A stretch of DNA of 64,000 nucleotides from Promerops cafer (lineage: Eukaryota; Chordata; Aves; Passeriformes; Nectariniidae). Below the pieces are notes generated by a model, which saw only the letters and a program-made list of their open reading frames with translations, was not told the DNA's origin and ran no database searches. Position numbers and translations under genes: made by a program. Below, in pieces: positions 63,201-64,000 of the stretch (positions are counted from its first letter, which is position 1; each line of letters starts with the position of its first letter). The stretch lies in NCBI GenBank assembly GCA_013398275.1, contig VZSE01006234.1, positions 1,462,932-1,526,931 on the forward strand. The letters are read 5' to 3'.

Positions 63201-64000
63201 GGAGTCTCAGGGAAAAAAAAGGCACGGGTGACTTCATGGCACCGTAGCTAGCTGTGGCCAATGCAATATGCCTCCTTGGAGGTGTACCTCTAACAGCTAG
63301 GTAATAATTCCATTGGGCATTTAATAAGCAGTAGTTGTCTTGATGTAAAAAAGAAAGTGGAAAAACAACTAACCAGATCAGTTCTTGAGATGCAGGCAAA
63401 GTCATAGCAGAAGAAAACCCAGGTCTCAGCAAGCTCTTTCTAAAGAGAGGGGTAAAGGCAGAGTGGGGAGTAGAAGGGAGGAAAGATCTAGGGCTTGTTT
63501 GGATGAGGAGCTCTCCCAGTGTTATCCCAGGGCAGTTGTTTCAGTACTCCAGAAAAAAAATCCTTTTTCTGGCTTGATTTCTTTCTCTTTGGTAGTGCTT
63601 TAAAGCTCCCCACATCCGCTTTTATTTTAAGTGTCTCACTGTAATAAGTCATCAGGGCACCACCCTCAACTGAAGGATCCTTTCGTCTCTACAACCAGCT
63701 AAACAGATTTTACTATTCCTTGCATACCATAACTTACAGAGAGGCTGGGAATGGTAGCACACTTGTAGCCACTGCTTTGTCTCTTCTAAGCACTTTGTGA
63801 TTTCAGCTGGTAATTTCGGGGAGATTTCTAAGGAAAACCTCAGTGCTTTAGGAGGTGGTTGACTCAAACAGAGTCAAGCCCTTTTCTCTGAGTCAATACT
63901 GGATGATGTGTCCGAGCACGTTTCTTGCACATGAGACCCACATCTGTAGGCTGATTGCCTGTGGTCATCAATTATCCTTCAGTTAATTGCATATGCCTAA
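60256..64000. other. Unique noncoding stretch, no gene seen
   Basis: AT-rich unique DNA to the window end, with a (TTTTA)n stretch at 61,079-61,103 and small T and A runs. The segment about 62,395-62,760 is strongly AT-rich, repeat-free and holds several TAAT/ATTA words of the kind found in homeodomain-bound conserved noncoding DNA; this is a suggestion only. Short open frames (for example 63,160-63,603, both strands) have no recognisable protein. Confidence 0.55.
61079..61103 (+). repeat. (TTTTA)n low-complexity run
   Basis: Repeated TTTTTA steps over about 25 bases. No adjacent element was recognised. Confidence 0.85.

Overview
The window looks like nuclear DNA from a bird. It contains several CR1 LINE fragments with the avian-type 3' end (a block resembling GGTTGGACTxGATGATCT, then ...TTCCAACC..., then an ATTCTGTGAT-like 8-bp tail). 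Composition is AT-rich and unique, with low repeat density and short homopolymer and microsatellite tracts. I found no bacterial operons, rRNA, tRNA or CRISPR, and no recognisable host protein-coding exon. It is best read as an intergenic (gene-desert-like) or long-intron segment. The species cannot be named from what I can see.

Layout. 1-378: plus-strand CR1 3' end with an internal deletion. 379-16,872: unique sequence holding a weak TATA/splice-donor arrangement (824-911), an L2-like tail (about 5,573-5,606), an AT palindrome (5,957-5,984), a GC/CpG-richer patch with a cysteine-rich open frame on the minus strand (10,380-10,840) and a long open frame at 15,172-15,729. 16,873-17,855: a nearly 1-kb, very old minus-strand CR1 (L3-like). 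17,856-34,202: unique sequence. 34,203-34,240: a CR1 tail. 36,745-37,486: a second very old CR1, plus strand, reaching its 3' end. 38,832-39,100: a younger-looking CR1 3' end. 39,101-51,559: unique sequence. 51,560-52,890: a CR1 ORF2 piece covering the endonuclease and linker but lacking the RT core and 3' end, which is the reverse of the usual CR1 truncation. 57,530-57,616: a short exon-like frame ending at a good splice donor; the DNA around that donor is repeated about 1 kb downstream. 59,154-59,248: AT/TG microsatellite. 59,525-59,634: CR1 3' tail, minus strand. 60,125-60,255: a MIR SINE. The rest to 64,000 is unique AT-rich sequence.

No genes can be shown to work together here. Recognised transposable elements cover about 4 kb (roughly 6%), nearly all CR1, and every copy is visibly dead. 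I see no convincing novel system. The best leads are the ancient CR1 and MIR copies (useful for dating and orthology), the CR1 that lacks its 3' half, the duplicated donor-like segment at 57.6/58.6 kb, and the CpG-richer patch at 10.4-10.8 kb.
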